Made by a program: the position numbers and the translations under genes
The notes under the pieces: model-generated
The model's input: the letters and a program-made list of their open reading frames with translations, nothing else
Databases searched by the model: none
Told to the model about the DNA's origin: nothing
Part shown: one piece after another, positions 43,349 through 51,654 of the stretch
How the letters are laid out: each line of letters begins with the position of its first letter
Position numbering within the stretch: position 1 is the first letter of the stretch
DNA from: Microbacterium enclense
GTDB taxonomy: Bacteria > Actinomycetota > Actinomycetes > Actinomycetales > Microbacteriaceae
Direction: 5' to 3'
NCBI GenBank assembly: GCA_038182865.1
Contig: CP116226.1
Location: 1,674,001-1,738,000, forward strand
DNA: 64,000 nucleotides

Positions 43349-44197
43349 GTGATCGATCGAGCCGCGCTGGCGGATTTCCTGCGCACCCGCCGAGAGGCGT
43401 TGCAACCCGAAGACGTGGGGCTTCCGCGGGGAGCGCGCAGGCGGACCCGGGGACTGCGCCGCGAGGAGGCTGCCGCCCTCAGCCACATGTCGACCGACTA
43501 CTACGCACGGCTCGAGCGCGAACGCGGACCCCAGCCGTCGGAGCAGATGCTGGCATCCATCGCCCAGGGTCTGCACCTCTCGAGAGCGGAGCGGGATCAC
43601 CTGTTCCGGCTGGCCGGTCACGTGCCCTCGGATCGCGGACTCGGCGGGGAGCACATCAGCCCGGGCCTGCTCCGCGTGCTCGACCGCCTCGACGACACCC
43701 CCGCCGAGGTCGTGACCGAGCTCGGTGAGACGCTGCGGCAGTCGCGACTGGGGGTCGCTCTGACCGGTGACGCCGGCCTCCGCCGCGGCCCGATGCGGAG
43801 CCTGGGATACCGGTGGTTCGCCGACCCGGCATCCCGCGCGCTGTACGCCCCCGACGACCACGTCTTCCTCAGCCGCCTGTTCGCGTCGGGCCTGCGGGAG
43901 ATCGTCGGCCGGCAGGGTCCCGGATCACGCGCCGCCGATCTCGCCGACGATCTGCTGAGACGCAGCGGCGAGTTCCGCGAGCTGTGGGCCCGTCACGAGG
44001 TGGGACTGCGGCCGAAGGACACGAAACACTTCGTGCATCCGAGCGTGGGCGAGATCGAGGTGCACTGCCAGACGCTCGTCGACCCGGGGACGAGCCACTC
44101 CCTGTTGGTCTACACCGCCGCTCCGGGCAGCGAGAGTGCCGAGAAGCTCCGGCTGCTGGCCGTGGTGGGCCCCGCGCTTCCCGCGCTCCCCGCGTGA
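43349..44197 (+). CDS. XRE-family regulator with MmyB-like ligand-binding domain
   Basis: A 282-residue regulator. Residues 5-80 form a helix-turn-helix of the HTH_31 type (LADFLRTRREALQPEDVG...RTRGLRREEAAALSHMSTDYYARLERERG). Residues 105-275 match the MmyB transcription-regulator ligand domain (RWFADPASRALY, HPSVGEIEVHCQTL), which is thought to bind fatty-acid-like ligands. The start is a GTG at 43349. In actinobacteria such genes are commonly divergent from an SDR, as here, so local regulation of the SDR is likely. Confidence 0.9.
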   Translation: MIDRAALADFLRTRREALQPEDVGLPRGARRRTRGLRREEAAALSHMSTDYYARLERERGPQPSEQMLASIAQGLHLSRAERDHLFRLAGHVPSDRGLGGEHISPGLLRVLDRLDDTPAEVVTELGETLRQSRLGVALTGDAGLRRGPMRSLGYRWFADPASRALYAPDDHVFLSRLFASGLREIVGRQGPGSRAADLADDLLRRSGEFRELWARHEVGLRPKDTKHFVHPSVGEIEVHCQTLVDPGTSHSLLVYTAAPGSESAEKLRLLAVVGPALPALPA

Positions 44198-44267
44198 GGG
44201 CCGCGTTCTGTCGCGGAGATCGCCCGGCGGCGACGGTTCACGGCGAGTCGCGAGTAGCGTGCTGAGC

Positions 44268-45434
44268 ATGCGAGAGAACGTCGCCCGGGTGCGCCGCCCG
44301 GCCACCGAGGAGACTCCGGCGTTCGATCTCACCTACGTGCGGTCGGGGCCCCGCGGAGCAACGCCCGTGCTGGTGATCCCGGGAGGTCCCGGCCTCGCCT
44401 CGGTGTTGCCGTACCGGGGTCTGCGGCGGTGGGCCGCGCGGGGCGGCCTCGATCTGATCATGGTCGAGCATCGCGGAGTCGGGCGCTCGCGCACCGACCT
44501 CGACGGCCGCCCCCTTCCCCCCGCCGCGATGCGCGTCACAGCCGTGCTCGACGATCTCGCGGCGGTGCTCGACGCCGAGGGGATCGATCGCGCGGTGATC
44601 GTCGGCTCCTCGTACGGCAGCTATCTCGCCATGGCCTTCGGGGCTCGGCATCCCGAGCGCGTTTCCGCCATGCTGCTCGACTCCGCCCTGCAGTCGGCGC
44701 ACGACATCGACATCGAGCGCGATCGGCTCCGTGAGCTGTTCTGGGATGCCGACGACGACATGGCGCGAGGGGTGAGACGCCTCATCGCGGCGGGTGTCTC
44801 GGAGCGCGTGGTGCTCGACATCGTGCGCGCAGCCTACGAGCTCGGTGGCACCGACCTCATGCACCCGCTCGTGCGGCATCGGCCCGGCTTCGCCTGGAGA
44901 GCCCTGGGTGCGTACGCCACGCGCGACGGCTCGATCGCCCGGATCCCCGGCATCTACGAGTTCGACCTCGTCGGCACGATCGCCTTCCGCGAGTTGGGGT
45001 ACGGCGGCACCCCCGACGGTCACCCCCTTGACCCCGCGCGCACGTACCTTCCGCTCGCGCCGCGCTATCCGGCGTTCGCGGGGGAGCCGTACGACCTCAT
45101 CGAGGCGGTGCGCTCCTTCGACTGGCCACTCGTCGTGCTCTCGGGCGACCGTGACCTGCGCACGCCGTCCGCGATCGCCGAGCGCGTGGTCGCAGCGGCT
45201 CCGGATGCCACCCTCGTGCGCATCCACAACGGCCACAGCGCCCTCGACACCCACCCCATGGCGTTGCTGAACGCGGTGCGGCGGCTCGTCCGCGGGCAGC
45301 AGGACCGCCTGCCCGGCGACGAAGCGGCCCTGAACCGCCTGCCGCGGAAGGGCCTCTCCGCGTCGTTCCCGGCTCTGCTCCTGCACATCGCCCACCTCGA
45401 CGCCCTCCTGCGTTCGCGCGTGCTGCACCGCTGA
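44268..45434 (+). CDS. Alpha/beta hydrolase (prolyl aminopeptidase-like)
   Basis: A 388-residue alpha/beta hydrolase. The oxyanion block PGGPG (about residue 36) and the nucleophile elbow GSSYGS (about 117) resemble proline iminopeptidases. An Asp in VLSGDRDLRTP (about 292) and a His in HNGHSAL (about 320) complete the triad. The last 50 residues form an unusual basic extension. The ATG at 44268 gives MRENVARVRRP; an upstream in-frame extension overlaps the regulator's 3' region and looks non-coding. The substrate is unknown. Confidence 0.83.
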   Translation: MRENVARVRRPATEETPAFDLTYVRSGPRGATPVLVIPGGPGLASVLPYRGLRRWAARGGLDLIMVEHRGVGRSRTDLDGRPLPPAAMRVTAVLDDLAAVLDAEGIDRAVIVGSSYGSYLAMAFGARHPERVSAMLLDSALQSAHDIDIERDRLRELFWDADDDMARGVRRLIAAGVSERVVLDIVRAAYELGGTDLMHPLVRHRPGFAWRALGAYATRDGSIARIPGIYEFDLVGTIAFRELGYGGTPDGHPLDPARTYLPLAPRYPAFAGEPYDLIEAVRSFDWPLVVLSGDRDLRTPSAIAERVVAAAPDATLVRIHNGHSALDTHPMALLNAVRRLVRGQQDRLPGDEAALNRLPRKGLSASFPALLLHIAHLDALLRSRVLHR

Positions 45435-45495
45435 TTCGCAGTGCCGGGGTCGCGGCATCCTGTCCGCGGCGTGCCGTTCGGCAGCCGGGCGTGGG

Positions 45496-45576
45496 CCGTC
45501 GCGCGGAGTCGGGTGGCGCCGCGCCGTTCCGCCCCGGTCGGTGGGCGGTGTGTCGTCGGAGGACTCCGCACGACGG
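45496..45576. repeat. 80-bp element with terminal inverted repeats, copy A
   Basis: The element begins CCGTCGCGCGGAGTC and ends GGACTCCGCACGACGG, with imperfect terminal inverted repeats, and contains a GGCGGTGTGTCGTCGG interior. It is a diverged copy of the elements at 50087 and 50206. It lies in the 250-bp gap between two plus-strand genes, in which I see no gene. Confidence 0.7.
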
Positions 45577-45684
45577 CCCGCCCCCTCGGTGCGGCGGAAC
45601 GGGCGGCCCGGTGCGTCACTGTCCGGAACGGGTGGCGGTGTCAAGGATCTGCCGGAAGACGACTCCGCCGCCGAGGCTGAGGGG

Positions 45685-46731
45685 GTGACCGTCGGCGACC
45701 ATCCCCCCTCTCCCCTCCTCGTGCCGCCCGACACGCCCGACCTCGATGACGTCCGTTCCTCGTTGGAACGAGCGGATGCCATCGACGACCTCGGCACCGA
45801 CCTCGCCGCCACGCTCGCCTGGGTCACCCGCGTCGAGCCCCCGCGCTCGCTCGCGGCGCGGTGGGAACTGCTCGCCTCGGTCGCGGCGCGCGACGTCGCC
45901 GCGGCCCGCGTGCTGGAACCGCACCTCGACGCGCTCGCGATCCTCGAGGAGGCTGCCGCGGCGGGGATCGATGTCGCCCTCGACCCGGGCGGATCATGGG
46001 GCGTCTTCGCCGCCGAGGGGCCAGGCGTGCGTCTGGAGGCGCGACAGGTGGCCGGCACGTGGACGTTGCACGGCACGAAGCCGTGGTGCTCTCTCGCCGC
46101 CGATCTCGACCGTGCGCTCGTCACCGCCTGGATCGACGACGACCGCCGGCAGTTGTTCGCCCTCGACCTGCACGACACCGCCGTGACCGCACGCTCGGGG
46201 CCCTGGCACGCCCGCGGACTGGATCGGGTCGTCAGCGCTCCGATCGACGTCGACGGCGCGGCGGCCGTGCCGGTGGGGGATGCCGGGTGGTACCTACGCC
46301 GCCCGGGCTTCGCCCACGGCGGGGTCGGTGTCGCGGTGTGCTGGTGGGGTGGGGCCGTTCCCCTCCGCGACGCCCTCGCGGCGGCTGCGAAGGAAGATCG
46401 CGCCGACCAGCTCTCCCGTGTGCACCTCGGCCGCGCCGACGTCGCTCTGTGGGCGGCACGCGCCGTGCTGGGGGAGACCGCGACGGTGTTCGGCGCCGGA
46501 GGCTCGGCATCCGAGGGTCTGCGGGCGCACCGGGCGCGAACGGTGGTGGCCGATGCGGTCGAGACCACCCTCGCCGAGGCGGCCCACGCGCTCGGCCCGT
46601 CGCCGCTCGTCGCCGACGAGGCGCACGCGCGCCGTGTGGCCGACCTCCAGGTCTACGTCCGACAGCACCACGGCGACCGCGACCTCGCGAGGATCGGCGG
46701 CGACGTCGCAGCGGGGAGGGGCGCGTGGTGA
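45685..46731 (+). CDS. Acyl-CoA dehydrogenase-like protein of an uncharacterised three-gene cluster
   Basis: A 348-residue protein with a shortened acyl-CoA dehydrogenase fold. The middle beta-domain is recognisable (GTWTLHGTKPWCSLAADLDRALVTAW, matching the usual nGxKxWixxA block) and an alpha-helical C-terminus follows. The N-terminal helical domain is reduced. I cannot identify the catalytic Glu, so activity is uncertain. The GTG at 45685 follows GAGGGG. Its stop overlaps the next gene (GTGA), which encodes a deacetylase/methyltransferase fusion, followed by a glycosyltransferase. The trio suggests modification of a sugar-containing metabolite or cell-surface glycoconjugate; the product is unknown. 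Confidence 0.75.
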   Translation: MTVGDHPPSPLLVPPDTPDLDDVRSSLERADAIDDLGTDLAATLAWVTRVEPPRSLAARWELLASVAARDVAAARVLEPHLDALAILEEAAAAGIDVALDPGGSWGVFAAEGPGVRLEARQVAGTWTLHGTKPWCSLAADLDRALVTAWIDDDRRQLFALDLHDTAVTARSGPWHARGLDRVVSAPIDVDGAAAVPVGDAGWYLRRPGFAHGGVGVAVCWWGGAVPLRDALAAAAKEDRADQLSRVHLGRADVALWAARAVLGETATVFGAGGSASEGLRAHRARTVVADAVETTLAEAAHALGPSPLVADEAHARRVADLQVYVRQHHGDRDLARIGGDVAAGRGAW

Positions 46732-48086
46732 GCTTCGACCACCGTGACCCCGGCACCGACGAGGGCATCTGGGCCGACGCGCTCGCGCGCGACCTGCCCG
46801 CTCTCGCCCTCGACGTCGACCGTGTGATCGTCATGGCCGCGCACCCCGACGACGAGAGCCTCGGGGCGGCGGGACTGCTCGCGACGGCGGTGGCCCGTGG
46901 CATCCCGATCGACCTGATCGTCGTGACCGACGGTGAGGGGTCACACCCCGACTCCCCCACGCACACCCCCGCGACTCTCGCGCTGCGCCGGCGCAGCGAA
47001 CTGCTCGAGGCGGCCGAGATCGTGGGTCTCGACGATCCGCCCATCTTCCTCGGCTTGCCCGACGGGGGGACCGACGGGCATCGGGATGCCATCGCCGCGG
47101 CGCTGCGCGACGCCCTCGACCGTGCGGGTGCGCACCGCGTGCTCGTGCTCTCCCCGTGGCGCGGTGACGGTCATCGGGATCATCGCGTCGTCGGCGAGAT
47201 CGTCGAGGAGGTCTGTGCGGCGCGTCGCGTGCGCTCCCGCGCGTTCCCGATCTGGCTCTGGCACTGGGGCGACCCCGACGACGTTCCGTGGGACCGCGCC
47301 GAGCGCGTGGCCCTCGACGTCCGGGCTCGGGATGCCAAGACCCGAGCGCTCGCCGCGCACGCGAGCCAGATCCTCCCGCTGTCGCCCGCGCGCGGTGACG
47401 AGGAGATGATCCACGCGCGCATGCGCGCGCATTTCGACCGCGACACCGAGGTGTTCTTCGCGCCCGCCCCCGTCGAACGCGCCACCGTCGGGCAGGACTA
47501 CTTCGACGACATGTACGCCCGGCACGACGACCCCTGGGGCTTCGACTCGCGCTGGTACGAGGAGCGCAAGCGCACTGTGCTGCTCGCTGCCCTTCCGCGT
47601 CGCCGCTACCGGTCGGTGTTCGAGGCCGGGTGTTCGACGGGCGCGCTGACCGCGCAGCTCGCCGACCGCGCCGACCGCGTACTCGCCGTCGACCTCGCGA
47701 CCGCGGCCCTCGACCGCGCTCGCCGACGGCTCGCGGGTCGAGCGAACGTCGAGCTGCGTCGCGCCACCCTCCCCGCGGACTGGCCGGAGGGGCTCTTCGA
47801 CCTCGTCGTGCTGTCGGAAGTGGCCTACTACTGGGCCGGTGCGGATCTCGACCAGGGGCTGACGGCGAGCGTCTCCGCGCTGAGCGCCGACGGGCACCTC
47901 GTCGCCTGCCACTGGCGGCATCCGGTCGAGGAGTACCCCCGAAGCGGCGACGACGTGCACGACGCGCTCGCCGCTCGACCCGACCTCGTGCGCCTCGTCC
48001 GGCACGAGGAGGAGGACTTCGTGCTCGAGGTCTACGGCCACCCGGGGGCGCGCTCCGTGGCGACCGAGGCGGGACTCGTGCCGTGA
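46728..48086 (+). CDS. PIG-L deacetylase / SAM-dependent methyltransferase fusion
   Basis: A 452-residue two-domain protein. Residues 30-200 are a LmbE/PIG-L deacetylase with the metal motif AAHPDDES (H39) and GDGHRDH (H149, H152). PIG-L enzymes deacetylate N-acetylglucosamine conjugates, as in MshB. Residues 265-440 are a NodS-like class I methyltransferase, with the SAM loop FEAGCSTGALTAQLA (about 298) and VVLSEVAYYW (about 362). NodS methylates the amine exposed by NodB deacetylation, so deacetylation followed by N-methylation is an attractive but unproven model. The GTG at 46728 is chosen for the GTGA overlap; 46725 is also in frame. Confidence 0.88.
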   Translation: MSFDHRDPGTDEGIWADALARDLPALALDVDRVIVMAAHPDDESLGAAGLLATAVARGIPIDLIVVTDGEGSHPDSPTHTPATLALRRRSELLEAAEIVGLDDPPIFLGLPDGGTDGHRDAIAAALRDALDRAGAHRVLVLSPWRGDGHRDHRVVGEIVEEVCAARRVRSRAFPIWLWHWGDPDDVPWDRAERVALDVRARDAKTRALAAHASQILPLSPARGDEEMIHARMRAHFDRDTEVFFAPAPVERATVGQDYFDDMYARHDDPWGFDSRWYEERKRTVLLAALPRRRYRSVFEAGCSTGALTAQLADRADRVLAVDLATAALDRARRRLAGRANVELRRATLPADWPEGLFDLVVLSEVAYYWAGADLDQGLTASVSALSADGHLVACHWRHPVEEYPRSGDDVHDALAARPDLVRLVRHEEEDFVLEVYGHPGARSVATEAGLVP

Positions 48087-48802
48087 GGGCGGTGGCGGTG
48101 GTGATCCCCGCGCACGACGAGGAGGCCCTGATCGGCCGGTGCCTCGCGTCGGTGACGCGGGCCGTGGCGCACGCCCGCGAGCGTGAGCCCGACCTCGTCA
48201 CGGCGACCGTGGTCGTCCTCGACGCGTGCACCGACACGACCGCTCCACAGGCGCGCCGTTGGCCCGTCGAGACGGTCGAGATCACGGCCCGCCGCGTGGG
48301 GACGGCCCGCCGGATCGGCATCGCCCGCGCGCTGTCGAGCCTGGACGCGGATCCCCACGACACGTGGATCTCGATGACGGATGCCGACACCGTCGTGCCC
48401 CGCGACTGGATCACGCACCAACTCGACCTGATGGAGGCCGGGATCGACCTCGTCCTCGGGACCGTGCGCCCCGATTTCGCCGACCTCAGCGCCCGCCACG
48501 CGGCCTACTGGCGGGCGACGCATCACCGGGGGCGGCCACCCGGAAACGTGCACGGAGCCAACCTGGGCGTGCGCGCGAGCGTTTACGCCGAAGCCGGCGG
48601 CATCCCGGATCTCGTCGAGCACGAAGACGTCGCTCTCGTCCGGGCGGTCCGGGCCCTCGGGGCGCACGAGCGGGCGAGCGACGTGCACGAGGTCGAGACC
48701 TCGGGCCGGTTCACGGGGCGGACGCCCGGTGGCTACGCCGCGTTCCTCGCACGGGTGCACGCCTGGGTCGACGCGCCGCCGCTCGCCGCTCCGGGCGCCT
48801 GA
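48083..48802 (+). CDS. Glycosyltransferase family 2
   Basis: A 239-residue GT-A fold glycosyltransferase. VVIPAHDEEALIGRCLASV opens the fold, and the nucleotide-sugar/metal DxD region is MTDADTVVPRDW (about 100). HGANLGVRASVYAEAGGI and EDVALVRAV (about 183) are the acceptor and catalytic-base regions. There are no membrane helices, so it probably acts on a soluble or small acceptor. The GTG overlaps the preceding stop (GTGA), making it the last gene of the three-gene unit. Confidence 0.87.
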   Translation: MRAVAVVIPAHDEEALIGRCLASVTRAVAHAREREPDLVTATVVVLDACTDTTAPQARRWPVETVEITARRVGTARRIGIARALSSLDADPHDTWISMTDADTVVPRDWITHQLDLMEAGIDLVLGTVRPDFADLSARHAAYWRATHHRGRPPGNVHGANLGVRASVYAEAGGIPDLVEHEDVALVRAVRALGAHERASDVHEVETSGRFTGRTPGGYAAFLARVHAWVDAPPLAAPGA

Positions 48803-48889
48803 CGCATCGGCCGGGGGCTCGTCAAGCACCTCTGTCGTACGGGGGTCGCCGCGCAGACTGGCCATCCCCCCGGAAAGAGAGGCATCACC

Positions 48890-50071
48890 ATGAAGGCACT
48901 GACCTGGCAAGGCAAGCGCAACGTGAGCGTCGAGGAGGTCCCCGACCCGGAGATCCTCGAGCCCACCGACGCGATCGTGAAGATCACCTCCACCGCGATC
49001 TGCGGCTCCGACCTCCACCTCTACGAACTCTTCGGACCGTTCATCGACAAGGGCGACGTGCTCGGCCACGAACCGATGGGCGTCGTCGTCGAGGTCGGAT
49101 CTGCCGTGACGACCCTCGCGGTCGGCGACCGCGTCGTCGTGCCGTTCAACATCTCGTGCGGGTACTGCTTCATGTGCCGACGCGGTCTGCAGTCTCAGTG
49201 CGAGACGACGCAGGTACGCGAGTACGACAGCGGAGCAGCGCTGTTCGGCTACACGAAGCTGTACGGCCAGGTGCCGGGCGGTCAGGCCGAATATCTGCGT
49301 GTGCCGCTGGCCGACTACAACCACATCCGCGTCGGCGACGACCTGCCCGACGACCGCTACCTCTTCCTCAGCGACATCGTGCCGACCGCCTGGCAGGGCG
49401 TGCAGTACGCGAACGTCCCCGAAGGCGGCACGCTCGCGGTCATGGGCCTGGGCCCGGTCGGGCAGTTCGCGGCTCGCATCGGCGTGCACCTCGGGTACCG
49501 CGTGCTCGCTATCGAGCCCGAGCCGGAGCGCCGCGCGATGGCGGAGCGCCACGGCGTGCTCACCTACGACCTGACCGACACGGTGGTCGACGAACTGATC
49601 GACCTCACCGAGGGGCGCGGGGCGGACGGGATCGTGGATGCCGTCGGCATGGAGGCCCACGGAAACGGCGGCATCAAACTGGCCCAGAACGCCGTCGGGC
49701 TGCTGCCCGACGCCCTGGCGCAGAAGCTCATGGACAAGGCCGGTCTCGACCGCCTCGCCGCGGTCTACGCCTCGATCGACCTCGTGCGCCGCGGCGGCAC
49801 CGTGTCACTCAGCGGCGTGTACGCGGGCGAGGCCGACGTGCTGCCGATGAAGACGATGTTCGACAAGCAGCTCAACCTGCGCATGGGGCAGTGCAACGTC
49901 AAGCGCTGGATCGATGACCTGTTGCCGCTCGTCGAAGACCCCGCCGACCCGCTCGGTGTGATGGACCTCGTGACCCACCACGCCCCGCTGGAGGACGCTC
50001 CCGGCCTTTACGAGACGTTCCAGAAGAAGGAAGACGGCTGCATCAAGGTCGTGCTGCGCCCGGGGTCCTGA
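48890..50071 (+). CDS. Zinc-dependent alcohol dehydrogenase
   Basis: A 393-residue medium-chain dehydrogenase of the glutathione-independent formaldehyde dehydrogenase-like group. Catalytic zinc ligands are in ICGSD (about residue 38) and GHEP (about 60). The structural zinc site is CGYCFMCRRGLQSQC (four Cys, about 90-105). The NAD(P) loop is GLGPVG (about 184). A GGAAAGAGAGG ribosome site precedes the ATG. The gene is monocistronic as far as can be seen. The substrate is not certain; alcohols or aldehydes such as formaldehyde adducts are typical. Confidence 0.9.
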   Translation: MKALTWQGKRNVSVEEVPDPEILEPTDAIVKITSTAICGSDLHLYELFGPFIDKGDVLGHEPMGVVVEVGSAVTTLAVGDRVVVPFNISCGYCFMCRRGLQSQCETTQVREYDSGAALFGYTKLYGQVPGGQAEYLRVPLADYNHIRVGDDLPDDRYLFLSDIVPTAWQGVQYANVPEGGTLAVMGLGPVGQFAARIGVHLGYRVLAIEPEPERRAMAERHGVLTYDLTDTVVDELIDLTEGRGADGIVDAVGMEAHGNGGIKLAQNAVGLLPDALAQKLMDKAGLDRLAAVYASIDLVRRGGTVSLSGVYAGEADVLPMKTMFDKQLNLRMGQCNVKRWIDDLLPLVEDPADPLGVMDLVTHHAPLEDAPGLYETFQKKEDGCIKVVLRPGS

Positions 50072-50086
50072 GACTCCGCTCGGGTA

Positions 50087-50166
50087 CCGTCGCGCGGAGT
50101 CCGGCGGTGACACGCCGGGCCGGGGTCGTCTGTGGCGGCGTGTCGGCGGCGGACTCCGCGGGACGG
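50087..50166. repeat. 80-bp element with terminal inverted repeats, copy B
   Basis: It runs from CCGTCGCGCGGAGTCC to GGACTCCGCGGGACGG. The 68 bases 50102-50169 recur at 50221-50288 with a single mismatch. It lies in the 251-bp gap between the convergent alcohol dehydrogenase and ATP-grasp genes. Confidence 0.9.
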
Positions 50167-50205
50167 CTCGGGTGCGGCTGCGAACTCCGCAGGACGGTTC
50201 ATGTA

Positions 50206-50285
50206 CCGTCCTGCGGGGAACGGCGGTGACACGCCGGGCCGGGGTCGTCTGTGGCGGCGTGTCCGCGGCGGACTCCGCGGGACGG
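50206..50285. repeat. 80-bp element with terminal inverted repeats, copy C
   Basis: It runs from CCGTCCTGCGGGGAACGG to GGACTCCGCGGGACGG. Its left end also forms a perfect 12-bp hairpin with the preceding bases: CCGCAGGACGGT (50187-50198) with ACCGTCCTGCGG (50205-50216). It is 119 bp downstream of copy B. Confidence 0.9.
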
Positions 50286-50322
50286 CTCAGCGCCGCCGTG
50301 CGGACGACCCGGATGCCGGGAG

Positions 50323-51546
50323 CTACACGCGACCCGCGTGCACGGCCTCGAGGGCCTCGGCATCCGCCTCGCTCATCCCCTCGATCGGCTCGCCGTTCCA
50401 GACGATGTCGTCGCCGAGGGCGGCGAGGATCTCCTTGCGGTCGCCGTGCGAGATCTTGGCGCCGTGGACGATCGTGGCCGGGCTCCACAGCATCGCGGCA
50501 TCGTCCCACCATCCGGCGCCCACGTCGCGCACGTGCAGCAGGTCGTGCAGCGTCTTCGGCAGGTGCTTGAGGGGTTCGGTGAACGCGTCGGCGAGGACCG
50601 CGAGGGTGATCTGGCGCTCGGTCCCCGGGATCGCGACGACCGGCTCGGAGAGCTCCCCCTGGATGGCCTTCGAGACCTCGTCGGCTTCGAGCAGGATGAC
50701 GCCGTTGGTGGGGCGCGGGTTGCACTCGATGATCTTGTAGTCGGGCGCGGCGTCGGTGCCGTGATCGACGAAGTCGAAGGAGATCTGGCCGGTGAAGCCG
50801 GGGTCGAGGGTGTCGACGAGCTGCTGCGTGTAGCGCAGGGTGTCGGTGCTGTCGACGGCGATGAAGGCGATCGCGGTCGAGTGCGCCCACTGCTCGGCGG
50901 CCTTGTAGGTGGTGTGCGCCTGCACCTTCCCGTCGACGACGACGCTGTACGTGCAGACCATGGGCCCGTCGACGAACGGCTGCACGAGCCAGGGCTGCTC
51001 GGGGGTGGGCACGCACTCCTCGACGGGGATCTTCCCCGCCAGCGGACCGGTGTTGGTCAGCAGGCCCACGCCGCCGCGGGAGAACGCCGCGCGGGCGAAG
51101 TAGCGCGGGAAGCTGTCGATCGCGGTCCGCAGTTCGTCGGGGGAGGTGACGACGACCGTTTCGGGGATGGGCACGCCGGCATCCTGAGCCAGGCGCTGGA
51201 AGCTCGCCTTGTCGTGCAGCCGAGCGAGGTCGCCGAAGCTGCCCGCGAACAGGCGCACGCTCGACGGCAGGTCGGCCACGCGGGCCGCGAGGTAGAAGAC
51301 CTCCTCGAACGTCGGGATGATGACGTCGATGTCGTGCTTCTCGACGTAGTCGCTCACGGACGCGATGAAAGCGTCGGTCTCGAAGCGCGGCGACGGGGTG
51401 GCCAGGTGGCCGGCGAGGAAGCGCGAGTGGTTGCCGACCGCGCCGTCGTAGGTGTCGCTCGCGAAGACCGTGTGGCCCACGCTCCCGAGCTTGCGGATCA
51501 GGTCGAGGGCGAAGGTGTTACGGGAACTGGTGACGAGCACGCGCAT
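50323..51546 (-). CDS. ATP-grasp domain protein
   Basis: A 407-residue protein of the ATP-grasp superfamily (carbamoyl-phosphate-synthase-like/carboxylate-amine ligase). The N-terminal Rossmann-like part begins MRVLVTSSRNTFALDLIRKLG. The ATP-grasp body spans about 115-320, with FQRLAQDAGVPIPETVVV, the flexible loop ARAAFSRGGVGL and the metal-binding DYKIIECNPRPTNG (about 267). It probably ligates a carboxylate to an amine; partners are unknown. It is divergent from the circularly permuted ATP-grasp operon across 108 bp. Confidence 0.85.
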   Translation of the reverse strand: MRVLVTSSRNTFALDLIRKLGSVGHTVFASDTYDGAVGNHSRFLAGHLATPSPRFETDAFIASVSDYVEKHDIDVIIPTFEEVFYLAARVADLPSSVRLFAGSFGDLARLHDKASFQRLAQDAGVPIPETVVVTSPDELRTAIDSFPRYFARAAFSRGGVGLLTNTGPLAGKIPVEECVPTPEQPWLVQPFVDGPMVCTYSVVVDGKVQAHTTYKAAEQWAHSTAIAFIAVDSTDTLRYTQQLVDTLDPGFTGQISFDFVDHGTDAAPDYKIIECNPRPTNGVILLEADEVSKAIQGELSEPVVAIPGTERQITLAVLADAFTEPLKHLPKTLHDLLHVRDVGAGWWDDAAMLWSPATIVHGAKISHGDRKEILAALGDDIVWNGEPIEGMSEADAEALEAVHAGRV

Positions 51547-51654
51547 GGAGGCACCCTTTGTCGTGGCGGCGGACGTTGGGCGTCACTCTATCCATCGTCT
51601 GCGTCGCGTGCGGGGGAAACCTTCCCGCAACACGCCCCTGAGTAGAGTCGTCGC

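Noticed and set aside
50102..50288. Insertion sequence
   Set aside because: The repeats are about 80 bp and no transposase frame is within or beside them, so only a small non-autonomous element is supported.
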